Of a stretch of 64,000 nt of DNA, positions 46,844-56,500 are shown one piece after another. This DNA is from CAYMLL01 sp964390645. Lineage in GTDB: Bacteria > Planctomycetota > UBA8108. A program made the position numbers and the translations under genes. The stretch is taken from NCBI GenBank assembly GCA_964390645.1, contig CAYMLL010000004.1, forward strand, positions 1 through 64,000, read 5' to 3'. Each line of letters begins with the position of its first letter. The stretch's first letter is position 1. The notes under the pieces were generated by a model. That model had not been told where the DNA came from and did not search any database. It saw nothing but the letters and a program-made list of their open reading frames with translations.

Positions 46844-47305
46844 TCAGTACCGCAGACCGAAGCGGCGGTAGAGACTCCCGAGCAGGTAGATCGGTCCGAT
46901 CAGGAGGAACTGCAGATCCTGGAAGAAAGAGGGCTTCTTGCCCTCGATCTTGTGCCCGATGAACTGACCGATCCACGCGACGACGAAGATCACGATCGAG
47001 ACCTGCCAGAGCGGCGCCGGGCGTGCGCGATCGAGCGCGACCAGACCCCAGACCATGGCCGCCACGACGAGAACCATCCCCAGAGCCAGCGACGGCGAGA
47101 GCCGCAGGTAGTACAGCAGCGAGAGCGCCATCAGCAGGGTCGCCGCGTTCACCCAGGCGCTCTCGACTCCCGGAATCCGAACGGCCCAGAGAAGCCCGAG
47201 CAGGCTGAAGACGATCGCCGGGACGCAGACCCAGTGGATCGCCCGGTTGGCGCCGTTCTGATGGCTCTCGCCGTACTCGTCGATCCACTCCTTCGCCGTC
47301 TTCAC
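46844..47305 (-). CDS. Mpo1-like (DUF962) membrane protein
   Basis: The product is 153 residues. It opens with the family signature EWIDEYGESHQNGANRAIHWVCVP and has four hydrophobic segments (PAIVFSLLGLLWAV, AATLLMALSLLYYL, VLVVAAMVWGLVAL, IVIFVVAWIGQFIGHKIE). The yeast homologue Mpo1 is an iron-dependent 2-hydroxy fatty acid dioxygenase; bacterial members are mostly uncharacterised. GTG 47305 was chosen because it begins just at the conserved region, 10 bp after the upstream DUF1553 stop, so the two are likely in one transcript. Confidence 0.88.
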   Translation of the reverse strand: MKTAKEWIDEYGESHQNGANRAIHWVCVPAIVFSLLGLLWAVRIPGVESAWVNAATLLMALSLLYYLRLSPSLALGMVLVVAAMVWGLVALDRARPAPLWQVSIVIFVVAWIGQFIGHKIEGKKPSFFQDLQFLLIGPIYLLGSLYRRFGLRY

Positions 47306-47315
47306 CGCAACGCTC

Positions 47316-49808
47316 CTATTCCTTCGAGAGCACCTCGTCGAGGTTGAGGAGAAGCGAGCACAGCGACGCGTAGGCCGCGTGCTCGACAAGGTCCAGCGCC
47401 TCGTCTCGAGGCGCCTCGCCCTGGCTGACGAACTTTCTCGCGTCGTCGGGGTGCGCTGCGAGCTCACCTCGCAACAAGTCGAGCCGGGCGCCGAGAATCG
47501 CCCGCTCCGCAGCGATCGGCCGTCTCGCCGTCAGCAGGCGGAACGCCAGATCGATGCGCGCGTCCTGCGAGCTCGCGGCGTGCATCACGCGCTCTGCGAG
47601 CACGCGAGCCGCCTCGGTGTAAGTCACATCATTCAGCGTCGCGAGCGCGTGCAGCGGCGTGTTCGTAAGCGACGGTCGCACCGTGCAAGTCTGACGCGTC
47701 GCCGAGTCGAAGAACATCGTCGGTCCGATGATGCGCCGCCAGAACGTGTAGACGCTGCGCCGGTGGAGACTCTCGCCGCTGTCACGCCGGTAGCGCTTCT
47801 TGCCGAAGGTCGCCTCGGCCCAGACCCCCGCCGGCTGGTAGGGATTGACCGGTGGGCCGCCTATCTTGCCGACGAGAAGCCCGCTCGCCGCGAGAGCCTG
47901 ATCGCGGATCACGAACGACGGCAGGCGATGGCGCGGGGCGCGGGACAGCAGGCGGTTCTCCGGGTCGCCCTCGAGAGACTCCGGGGTGACGCGCGAGGTC
48001 TGCCGGTAGGTGGCGCTCGTGACGATCAGACGCAGCAGTCGCTTGACTTGCCAGCCACTCGCGATGAGCTCCGTGGCCAGCCAGTCGAGCAGCTCGGGGT
48101 GGCTCGGCTTCTCGCCCTGCACACCGAAGTCGCCAATCGTCTTGACGAGGCCGACGCCGAAGATCTGCTGCCAGATGCGATCGACCGTCACACGCGACGT
48201 CAGTGGCTGCGACGGATCGACCAGCCAGCGGGCGAGCGCCAGCCGGTTCACGGGAGAGCCGGCGGGAAGCGGAGGCAGGATCTCCGGGACGCCGGCCGAG
48301 ACCCGCTCACCACGCTTGTTGTAGAGCCCGCGAGTGAGAATGAAGGTCTCGCGGATCTTCTCGCGCTCCTGCATCACCATGACACGCGGCAGGCTCTTGC
48401 GCAGGCGATCCCGCGACTCGAAGGCCCCCTTCAGGAGCGTCAGCTTGCCAGAATAATCCGCGTGTGTCTTCTGGAAGCTCTTCGCCAGGGTATCGAGGTG
48501 ACCCTGATTGCGCTCGGTCAGCTTGCGCGCGAGAAGCTCTCGGGTCTTCGCGTCAAGCGTCGCAGCGAGCTCCGACTCGGAGACCGGCCGACCCGGTGGG
48601 CGCACGAAGATGGTCGTCTCGATCTGCGAAATCTGCTCGTGGAGCGAGTCGATGTCGCTCTGGATCCGCGCCAGCTCCGCCCGGGTCGCCGGGCTCTCGT
48701 AGGCGATCGTGGGAGCCATCTGCGGGTCGCCCCCGCCGCCGTCGACCGGCGTGTTGTTGAAGAACGCGGCGAGCTCGTAGTACTCGCGCTGCGTGAAGGG
48801 ATCGAACTTGTGGTCATGACAGCGCGCGCATCCGATCGTCGCTCCCAGCCAGACGGTCGCCGTCGTCTCGGTCTGGTCGAAGACGTACTCGACGCGGTTC
48901 TCCTCCGCGATGCGCCCGCCCTCGCCATTGATCATGTGGTTGCGGTTGAAGCCCGTCGCCAGACGCTGCTCGTGCGTCGGGTCGGGAAGCAGGTCGCCTG
49001 CCAGCTGCTCGACGGTGAACTCGTCGAAAGGCAGGTCGTCGTTGATCGCTCCCAGAGCCCAGTCCCTCCACGGCCACATCGTGCGCTCCCGATCGCCCTG
49101 GTAGCCGTTCGAGTCAGCGTAGCGCGCGGCGTCGAGCCACTCCCAGACGATGCGCTCCCCGAGACGCGGCGATGCGAGCAGGCGGTCGACGACCTTCTCG
49201 TAGGCCTCGGGGGAGTCGTCCGCGAGGAAGGCGTCGACCTCATCGGGCGTCGGCGGCAGGCCGGTAAGCTCGAGCGTGACGCGCCGGATTAACGTCGTCC
49301 TCGTCGCGGCTCTTGACGGAGACAGCCCCTCACGCTCGAGACGAGCGAGGATGAAGCGGTCCACCGGCCGGAGGCTCCAGCCGCGATTCTTCACCTCGGG
49401 CAAATCCGGGCGTTGCGGCCGGCGGAACGCCCAGTGCTCGCCCCACTGTGCCCCGCCGTCGATCCACTCGCCCAGGCGATCGACCTCCGCGCTCGTCAGC
49501 GTCAACCCGGAATCCGGCGGCGGCATGAGCTCGTCGGGATCCTCCGCGGTGACACGACGGATCAGCTCGCTCGCCGCGCTGTCTCCCGGAATGACGACCG
49601 TCTTCCCACGGCGGGTGCGGAACACCCCCTCCTCACGATCCAGGCGCAACTTCGACTTCCGGGCGCTCGCGTCCGGCCCGTGGCAGGCGAAACAGCTGTC
49701 CGCGAGGATCGGCCGGATGTCGCGATCGAAGTCGACAGTCCCCCCGCGGAGCGTTGTCGAGGCGAGCAGGATGATGGCGAACGGAGGGCGGTACACGGGA
49801 CTCCTCAT
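47316..49808 (-). CDS. PSD1/DUF1549/DUF1553 cytochrome c-type protein
   Basis: The product is 830 residues. ATG 49808 gives a short signal (PPFAIILLASTTLRG). Domains in order: a planctomycete cytochrome c (PSCyt1) with CFACHGPDAS; DUF1549/PSCyt2 (RPVDRFILARLEREGL, GCARCHDHKFDPFT, a second heme site); a coiled central region; and DUF1553 (NRLALARWLVDPSQPLTSRVTVDRIWQQIFG, PSHPELLDWLA, RRSVYTFW). The family is a hallmark of Planctomycetota and is often encoded beside sulfatases, as here, with a presumed role in periplasmic redox or polymer breakdown. Confidence 0.95.
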   Translation of the reverse strand: MRSPVYRPPFAIILLASTTLRGGTVDFDRDIRPILADSCFACHGPDASARKSKLRLDREEGVFRTRRGKTVVIPGDSAASELIRRVTAEDPDELMPPPDSGLTLTSAEVDRLGEWIDGGAQWGEHWAFRRPQRPDLPEVKNRGWSLRPVDRFILARLEREGLSPSRAATRTTLIRRVTLELTGLPPTPDEVDAFLADDSPEAYEKVVDRLLASPRLGERIVWEWLDAARYADSNGYQGDRERTMWPWRDWALGAINDDLPFDEFTVEQLAGDLLPDPTHEQRLATGFNRNHMINGEGGRIAEENRVEYVFDQTETTATVWLGATIGCARCHDHKFDPFTQREYYELAAFFNNTPVDGGGGDPQMAPTIAYESPATRAELARIQSDIDSLHEQISQIETTIFVRPPGRPVSESELAATLDAKTRELLARKLTERNQGHLDTLAKSFQKTHADYSGKLTLLKGAFESRDRLRKSLPRVMVMQEREKIRETFILTRGLYNKRGERVSAGVPEILPPLPAGSPVNRLALARWLVDPSQPLTSRVTVDRIWQQIFGVGLVKTIGDFGVQGEKPSHPELLDWLATELIASGWQVKRLLRLIVTSATYRQTSRVTPESLEGDPENRLLSRAPRHRLPSFVIRDQALAASGLLVGKIGGPPVNPYQPAGVWAEATFGKKRYRRDSGESLHRRSVYTFWRRIIGPTMFFDSATRQTCTVRPSLTNTPLHALATLNDVTYTEAARVLAERVMHAASSQDARIDLAFRLLTARRPIAAERAILGARLDLLRGELAAHPDDARKFVSQGEAPRDEALDLVEHAAYASLCSLLLNLDEVLSKE

Positions 49809-49900
49809 CGAAAGGGGCCATCGTATCGCCACAGGGGCGGGGGTGCCAACTCCCGAAAGAGCCGACGCGGTCCGCGTTCCCCGATCCACGTGCCTCCGTC

Positions 49901-51370
49901 TCACTGCTGCGCCGCTCCGAAGCGCTCCTCGAGCAAGGCCGCAGCCTCGGCGAAAGCCTCGCCGTCCGGGGGCGCGTCCGCCACATTCTCCATCTCGGCG
50001 GGGTCACGGCGGTGGTCGTAGAGCTCCCGGGCCAGGATCTTGCCGTCCTTCCGCCGCCTCCACTCGGTGTAGCGAAACCGGTCCGTGCGGACCGAGCAGC
50101 CCATGATCGGCGGCGTCTCTCCGCCGTAGTACGCCGGACGAGGGTGCTGCGTGAATGCGCCCCTCTTGACGACACCGGTCGGATCCTCGAGCACGGGCCG
50201 GAGGCTGACTCCCTCCAGACCGGGCGGTGCCGGAAGGTCGCAGAGATCGACGAGCGTCGGGTAGAGGTCGAGCAGCTCGACGAGCGCGTCGGTACTCTCG
50301 CCGGCGTGCGGGATGCCCGGGTACGCGATGATCAGCGGCACGCGAGCATCGAGCTCGAAGTTCGAGGTCTTCGCCCAGATCCCGTGCTCGCCGAGGTGAA
50401 ACCCGTGATCGGACCAGAGGACAACGACGGTCGAAGCGGCGAGACCGGTCCGGTCGAGCTCGTCGAGAATCCGCCCGACCTGAGCGTCGACGAAGCTGAT
50501 CGCCGCGAGATAGCCGTGCCAGAGGTGGCGTACCAGCTGGCGCGGAATCTCGCCCTGCTTCGGCACCCCGCCGTAGCCTCGCAGCTCGCGGGAGGAGTGC
50601 AGAGCCAGATCCGGCACTCCCTCCGGAACGGAGAGACGCTCCGGGATCTCGAGCTTCGTCGGATCATAGAGCTTCCAGTAGCGGCGTGGCGCGTTGAACG
50701 GCAGGTGCGGCTTCCAGAATCCGACGGCGAGAAAGAACGGTTCGTCCCGCTTCGCCCGGTGGCGCAGCTCCGCCACGGCCTTGTCCGCGATGATGCCGTC
50801 GAAGTAGGCTCCGTCCTCGACCGCGAGAGACTGTGACACTTCCTTCTTCCCACCCGAGCGCTCGACGCCCGCCGGGTAAACCCAGTCCGACCCGTGCGTC
50901 GCGAAGTGGTGCTCCGCGGGAACGCTCCATGACCGCGGATCACCACGGATCTTCGTGCGCCAGTTGTGAAAGATCTTGCCGATGTCACGCGTGAAGTAGC
51001 CACTGCGGAGAAACCGCTGGGGAAGCGTGACGATGTCGGCGTGCGTGTCGCGGAAGTGGGTCGACAGGTTCCAGACACGCAGCGTGTCCGGCCGCCTTCC
51101 GGTCAGGAGCGAAGCACGAGACGGATTGCACAGGGCCTGCTGACAGTAGGCTCGCTCGAACCGACGCCCCCGACGCGCCAGCCGGTCGATGTTCGGACTC
51201 TGCACGTCAACGCTGCCGTAGCAGCCGAGCTGCACGCGCATATCGTCGACCGCGATGAAGAGCACGTTGCGGCGCTTCGACCCCGCCTCGGACCCGACCG
51301 CGATCACGGCGAGAAAAAGGACGAGCGACACCGTGACCACCCCGACGAAGAATCGAGAATCTTGCGGCAC
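49901..51370 (-). CDS. Secreted sulfatase 2, iduronate-2-sulfatase-like
   Basis: The product is 489 residues. GTG 51370 has AAGGAGA 5 bp upstream and yields a signal anchor (FFVGVVTVSLVLFLAVIAVG); upstream ATGs lack this. Sulfatase signature: NVLFIAVDDMRVQLGCYG (Asp42-Asp43) and CNPSRASLLTGRRPDT with Cys81 (preceded by YCQQAL), typical of iduronate-2-sulfatase-like enzymes. Later motifs HGFHLGEHGIW and RPVLEDP fit. It would remove 2-O-type sulfates from uronic-acid glycans. It is divergent from sulfatase 3 with only 46 bp between starts. Confidence 0.92.
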   Translation of the reverse strand: MPQDSRFFVGVVTVSLVLFLAVIAVGSEAGSKRRNVLFIAVDDMRVQLGCYGSVDVQSPNIDRLARRGRRFERAYCQQALCNPSRASLLTGRRPDTLRVWNLSTHFRDTHADIVTLPQRFLRSGYFTRDIGKIFHNWRTKIRGDPRSWSVPAEHHFATHGSDWVYPAGVERSGGKKEVSQSLAVEDGAYFDGIIADKAVAELRHRAKRDEPFFLAVGFWKPHLPFNAPRRYWKLYDPTKLEIPERLSVPEGVPDLALHSSRELRGYGGVPKQGEIPRQLVRHLWHGYLAAISFVDAQVGRILDELDRTGLAASTVVVLWSDHGFHLGEHGIWAKTSNFELDARVPLIIAYPGIPHAGESTDALVELLDLYPTLVDLCDLPAPPGLEGVSLRPVLEDPTGVVKRGAFTQHPRPAYYGGETPPIMGCSVRTDRFRYTEWRRRKDGKILARELYDHRRDPAEMENVADAPPDGEAFAEAAALLEERFGAAQQ

Positions 51371-51416
51371 TGAGGTCTCCTTCGCGCCAGAATATGCCTT
51401 CGAACCGGAGGCCCTC

Positions 51417-52925
51417 ATGATACGTATCCGACCATCCAAGGCTCAAGGCTCTCGACCGCGACACCTGCCGGTGCCCCGCGTCGTCGTGCTGTCTCTGCTA
51501 CTCGCCGGGACCGACGTGGACGGCGGCGGCGAGGCGGCAAGGCCGAGCTTCCTCTTCCTCCTCGTCGACGATCTGGGCTACCACGACCTCACATGCTACG
51601 GAAGCGGCTTCCACGAGACACCGAATCTCGATCAGCTCGCCGCCTCCGGCATGAAATTCACGGCCGGTTACGCGGCGCACCCCGTCTGCTCGCCGACCCG
51701 TGCCGCGATCCTCACCGGCAAGAACCCGGCGCGCATTCGCATCACGGACTGGATTCCGGGGCAGAATCCCCGGGGCAAGAAGCTCCTCTGTCCACAGGAT
51801 CGTCACCAGCTGCCGCTGGAGGACGTGACGATCGCGGAGCGGTTGAAGGCCGCCGGCTACCGGACCTTCTTCGCCGGCAAGTGGCATCTCGGATCGACGG
51901 GGTTCCTGCCGGAGGACCAGGGCTTCGACGTCAACAAGGGCGGACACCATCGCGGCTCTCCGCCCGGCGGCTACTATTCGCCGTACAGGAACCCCCGGCT
52001 CGAGGACGGGCCGTCAGGCGAGTACCTGACGGATCGGCTGACCGACGAGACGATCCGCTTCATCGAGAAGAGCCGCGGGAGCCCCTTTCTCGCGTACCTG
52101 TCCTTCTACACGGTCCACACGCCGATCCAGCCGGCGAGGCGGCACATCGCGCACTACAGGAAGAAGGCTGCCGACCTCCCGGAGGCCGGATCGCCGCCGC
52201 AGATTCCCGAACACGACGGCTGGACGAAGACCCGGCAGGATAACCCCGGCTACGCCTCCATGGTCCACGCGATGGACGAGAACATCGGCCGGCTTCTCAC
52301 CAGGCTGGACGAGCTCGGCCTGGCGAAGAGCACCGTCGTGCTGTTCACCTCGGACAACGGCGGTCGCTCCACCCTCCACCGCAACGGCGGACCGACCTCG
52401 AACCTGCCTCTGCGGGCCGGCAAGGGCTGGTGCTACGAGGGAGGTATCCGCGTCCCGCTCATCGTGCGCGCGCCGGGCGTGACCCGCCCGGGGTCGACGT
52501 GCGGGACACCCGTCTACAGCGCCGACCTCTACCCGACGATGCTGGCGCTGGCGGGACTCGATCCGGCGCCGCTGCAGCATCGAGACGGCGTCGACCTCAG
52601 CGCCCTGCTGCGCGGCGCGACGAAGCTCGATCGGGACGCGATCGTCTGGCACTACCCTCACTACCACGGCAGCGCGTGGACGCCCGGCTCGGCGATTCGA
52701 TCGGGGCGATGGAAGCTCATCGAGCTTTACGACAGGGAACAGGTGGAGCTCTACGACCTCGTCGCGGACGAGTCCGAGGCGAAAGACCTCGCCAGGGAGA
52801 AGCCACAGAAGGCGGCCGCGCTGCGGACGAAGCTCCACGCCTATCTGAAGAGCGTCGACGCTCAGATGCCGACACCGAACCCGGATGCCCGCCCGACGGG
52901 CAAGACACGGAAGAAGCGCTCCTGA
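51417..52925 (+). CDS. Secreted sulfatase 3
   Basis: The product is 502 residues. GGAGG at 51407-51411 lies 5 bp before the ATG. A Pro/Arg-containing N-terminus precedes a signal (VVVLSLLLAGTDVDGG). Sulfatase motifs: SFLFLLVDDLGYHDLTCYG (Asp51-Asp52), CSPTRAAILTGKNPAR with Cys91, AGKWHLGSTG and FTSDNGGRS. It ends with a Lys/Arg-rich tail. The short 46-bp divergent gap to sulfatase 2 suggests shared or overlapping regulation. Confidence 0.93.
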   Translation: MIRIRPSKAQGSRPRHLPVPRVVVLSLLLAGTDVDGGGEAARPSFLFLLVDDLGYHDLTCYGSGFHETPNLDQLAASGMKFTAGYAAHPVCSPTRAAILTGKNPARIRITDWIPGQNPRGKKLLCPQDRHQLPLEDVTIAERLKAAGYRTFFAGKWHLGSTGFLPEDQGFDVNKGGHHRGSPPGGYYSPYRNPRLEDGPSGEYLTDRLTDETIRFIEKSRGSPFLAYLSFYTVHTPIQPARRHIAHYRKKAADLPEAGSPPQIPEHDGWTKTRQDNPGYASMVHAMDENIGRLLTRLDELGLAKSTVVLFTSDNGGRSTLHRNGGPTSNLPLRAGKGWCYEGGIRVPLIVRAPGVTRPGSTCGTPVYSADLYPTMLALAGLDPAPLQHRDGVDLSALLRGATKLDRDAIVWHYPHYHGSAWTPGSAIRSGRWKLIELYDREQVELYDLVADESEAKDLAREKPQKAAALRTKLHAYLKSVDAQMPTPNPDARPTGKTRKKRS

Positions 52926-53517
52926 GCTCCTGAAGACGCTCGCAGGAAGCGCCCTCTCGCCGTTCCGGGAGCGGCTCGCTCTGCCGCCACCCGGATTCCC
53001 GACAGACCGGCGGTTCACAGCCGACACGGCACCGGCCCTCCTCGCAGAGGTTGTCCACCAGATGTCAGGCGGCGACGCGAAATGTCAGGCGGCGACGCGA
53101 ACGCGGACCGTCGCCTTCGCGAAACGGCTCTCGCCTCCGCAGCAATGGACGGGGCGGCCTCCGGCGGCTCACGGTGATCCCGACCTCGAGCCCGGATCGA
53201 AGGGGTGATCGTGGCGGCGAGCGCATCCGATGGTCTGCCCGGGAAGGGCCCGACCGTTCGTCGACAGCATGCCGTCGAGCCGCTTCCGTGCCCACCGCGG
53301 AAGCTCCACGCCCGGGACCCGGCGGCAAGCAGGCGGCCGAGAACACCAGCGCGACGGACCGGCTCCACCCACTCTCGACGCCGTCCGCTCGGATGCGGGA
53401 GCAGGAGGCTGCGAGGGGGACAGCGAGGACGGCAAGTGCCCGGTCCCTCGCTGCGTCCAGCCGCACGACTTCGACCTCCCCTCGGCGGTCCCGTGAACCG
53501 CGGGATTCCTTCGAGCT
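52926..53517. other. Convergent non-coding region with a tandem repeat
   Basis: No frame here has coding bias; open frames are Arg/Pro-rich. The 20-bp unit atgtcaggcggcgacgcgaa is present twice in tandem at 53062-53101. No tRNA or terminator with a T tract was seen. Confidence 0.5.
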
Positions 53518-56500
53518 CTACTCGCCCGGCTTCGAGCAGCACGCGCAGGCGTCGCCGTTCCCGCGCCGCTCCTTCCGCAGCTCCGCCGGCAGCTGGTAGC
53601 CTCCCGCCTCGAGAAACGCGAGCAGGTCGAGGATCCGTGACCTCGAAAGCGAGGAGAGAAGCCCCGACGGCATCGAGGAGGTGCCGGAGACGATCTGCTG
53701 CAAGATGTCCTGTCGCTCCACCGTGACGGCTGTGCCCGGATCGAGCAGGTTCGCGAGCAGCTGCACGGACTTCTCGTCCTCCCGCCACAGAGTGCCCACG
53801 ACGACGTCGCCGTTCTTCTTGACGATCTGCAAGGTGCGGAACTTCTCGTTGACCTCGCTCGAGGGGTCGAGAATCTGCTCGAGCAGCTTCGCGCCCCGGT
53901 ACCGCTCTGCCACCTTGGTCAGGTCAGGCCCGAGCTTCGTCCCGTGGCCCGCGATCGTGTGACACTGGTGACAGCGCGCATCCATGAAGGCCTTCATGCC
54001 GCGCATCACCGAGCGGCCCTCGAGATCGTCGGTGTCGTCTTGCAGATCCTCCATCGTCCAGTTTCTCACGAAGCCCGGCGAGCGGCGCGACGCGAGCAGC
54101 TCCTCGACGTCCGCGAGTTCGTCGACGACGACCATCTCCCCCGTCATCACGACCCAGTGTCCCGGAAAGGTGCAGACGTACGGGTAGATCCCCGGCTCCT
54201 TCGGCGCCTCGAAGCGAAGCACGTGCACCTGCGACCCGCGCGTCGGACCGATCATCGGCGCGTAACCGATGATCAGATGCTCCTTGTCAGGCGGCACGAA
54301 ATCGGAGCGGGCGTTGCCCGCCTCCTTCGCCATCTCGTTGGCTGCCATCCCGACCTCCTCGAGCGCTTCGGGCTCGACGATCACGAGATTGTGGTCGGTG
54401 GCGTCGGGGTTCGAGAAGATCAGCTTCACCGGCTGCCCCGTCCGAACCGTGAAGCGCTCGACGCTGTACTTCATGCGTTCGGGCAGACAGGAGATCCTGA
54501 CGACCTCGACATTCTCGCGGCTGTCGAACCGCTTGTCCTGCGGACTGCGGGCGGTCTCGTCGGGCTCCGCCCCCTGCCTCGACCTGAGAAGGAGCTGCGG
54601 CACGGCCGCGTACGCGTCGTTCCCTTGCCAGTGACGCCGCAGGGATCGCGAGCCCAGCGCGCAGGACAACGCGTAGCTCAGATGACCGTCTCGCGGGTGC
54701 TTGGCGATGTCCAGGATCGCATCGAGCGCGGCCTTCGTGCCGATGTAGCTCGCGGCGTTCGCCGCCTCGAGCCGCACCAGGCCACTGGGATCGTTGGCGC
54801 TCTGGCGCAGGAGGTCGATCGCGTCCGGCATCGCGGCGTACCAGTACCGCAGCTGACGCGTCGCCGCCGCCCGCGCGTGCCGCTCACCGCAGCCGAGCAC
54901 GTCACGGAGCAGGCTCGCGTTGACCGCACCGATGTTCCGGTAGGCCCAGATCGCCTCGACCTGGTGATGCCGCAGATCGGGGTCGTCGGGGCGCAAGGAG
55001 CCGGCCCACGAACGGAGGTGCCTCTCGACCTCCGCCGGATCCCGCTCCCTGAGCTCGCGCTTCGCCCTGTAACGATGGCGGTACTCCGGACGCTCGAGGA
55101 TGTCGAGCAGCTGCGGCACGGTCGCCCCGGCGATTTTCGGAGGATCGGCGAGCTCTCTTCCCTTCGCGGTGATGCGCCAGATGCGTCCCGAATGCCGATC
55201 CCGCCGTTCGTCCCGCAGCGAGTACTGGGCGTGTCCCTTGATCGGGTTGTACCAGTCGCAGACGTAGAGGGCACCTCGTGGACCGAAACGGATATCGACC
55301 GGGATGAAGCTGAGATTGGAGGAGAAGAGGAGGTCGCCGACGTACTCCTCGTCGTAGCCGTACTCGTACTCCTTCCACCGGTGGAGCTCGATGCGGTTCG
55401 TCGGCTTGTAGCGCGCCTTGACGAACATGCCTTGCAGCTCGTCAGGGAAGCTGGAGAAGTCGATGAACTCCTGACCGCAGGTGCCGGAGTACGCGCGCAG
55501 CCCGGCCGGACGCGGGTGCTGCGTCGGATACTCGGGATCCAGCGCGTGAAACGCCGACGCGAAGATCGGATGGCTCGCCATGTGCTGCCCCCAGCGATCG
55601 AAGGTCACGCCCCAGGGATTGGTGCTGTGATACGTGCCGAAGCCGATCAGTCTCCTGCTCCGCGGCGTGAAGCGATACCAGCCGCTGTTCTGCTGACGCA
55701 CCGGCCCGTACGGCGTCTCCACCTGGGTGTGATGGAAGATGCCCTCGCGAAAGATCAGATCTCCGTCGGGTGTCCAGACAAAGTCGTGCAGTGCGTGATG
55801 CGAGTCCTCGCAGCCGAATCCGGTCAAGAGCTCCTGTCGGTGGTCCGCCTTGCCATCACCGTCGGTGTCGGAAAGAAACGTCAGGTGTGGCTCCTCGGAG
55901 ACGTAGACGCCGCCGTCGCCGAGCTCGAAGGAGAGCGGTATGTGAAGGTCGTCGGCGAAGACGGTCGACCTGTCCGCACGACCGTCACCATCGACGTCCT
56001 CCAGGATGACGATCTTGTCGTTCGGCTCGCGGCCCGGGTAGACGTGCGGGTATGTGGTCGAGCAGCTCACCCAGAGCCGCCCGTGAGCGTCCCAGCGCAT
56101 CTGGATCGGCGCGGCGACGTCCGGAAACTCCTCCTCGCCGGCGAAGAGGTTGACCTCGAAGCGCGGATCGATCTTGAAAGCGGCCAGCTCGTCCTCGGCG
56201 CTCATCCACCGGTTAGCGCCGCGACTCTCGTGCGTCTTCGGCAAGGGCGGCACGTTCGAGTCGTCGATCTTCTCGTCCACCCTCTCGCCGCGCGCGAGCG
56301 CCCGGATGCGGCGATCACGGTTGTCGGTCATGATGTCGAAGCTGCGCATCGCCGGGAGGAAGTCGAGGTAGCCGTACCTCTTGTTCCGACCGCCCGTGTA
56401 GTAGAACGTGTTGAGAGGCCGGTAGCGACGGAAGTACTGCCGGTTCTTCTCGACCACCGCCAGCCGCACAGCCTCGTTGACATCCGGCGGGCTCTCGTCG

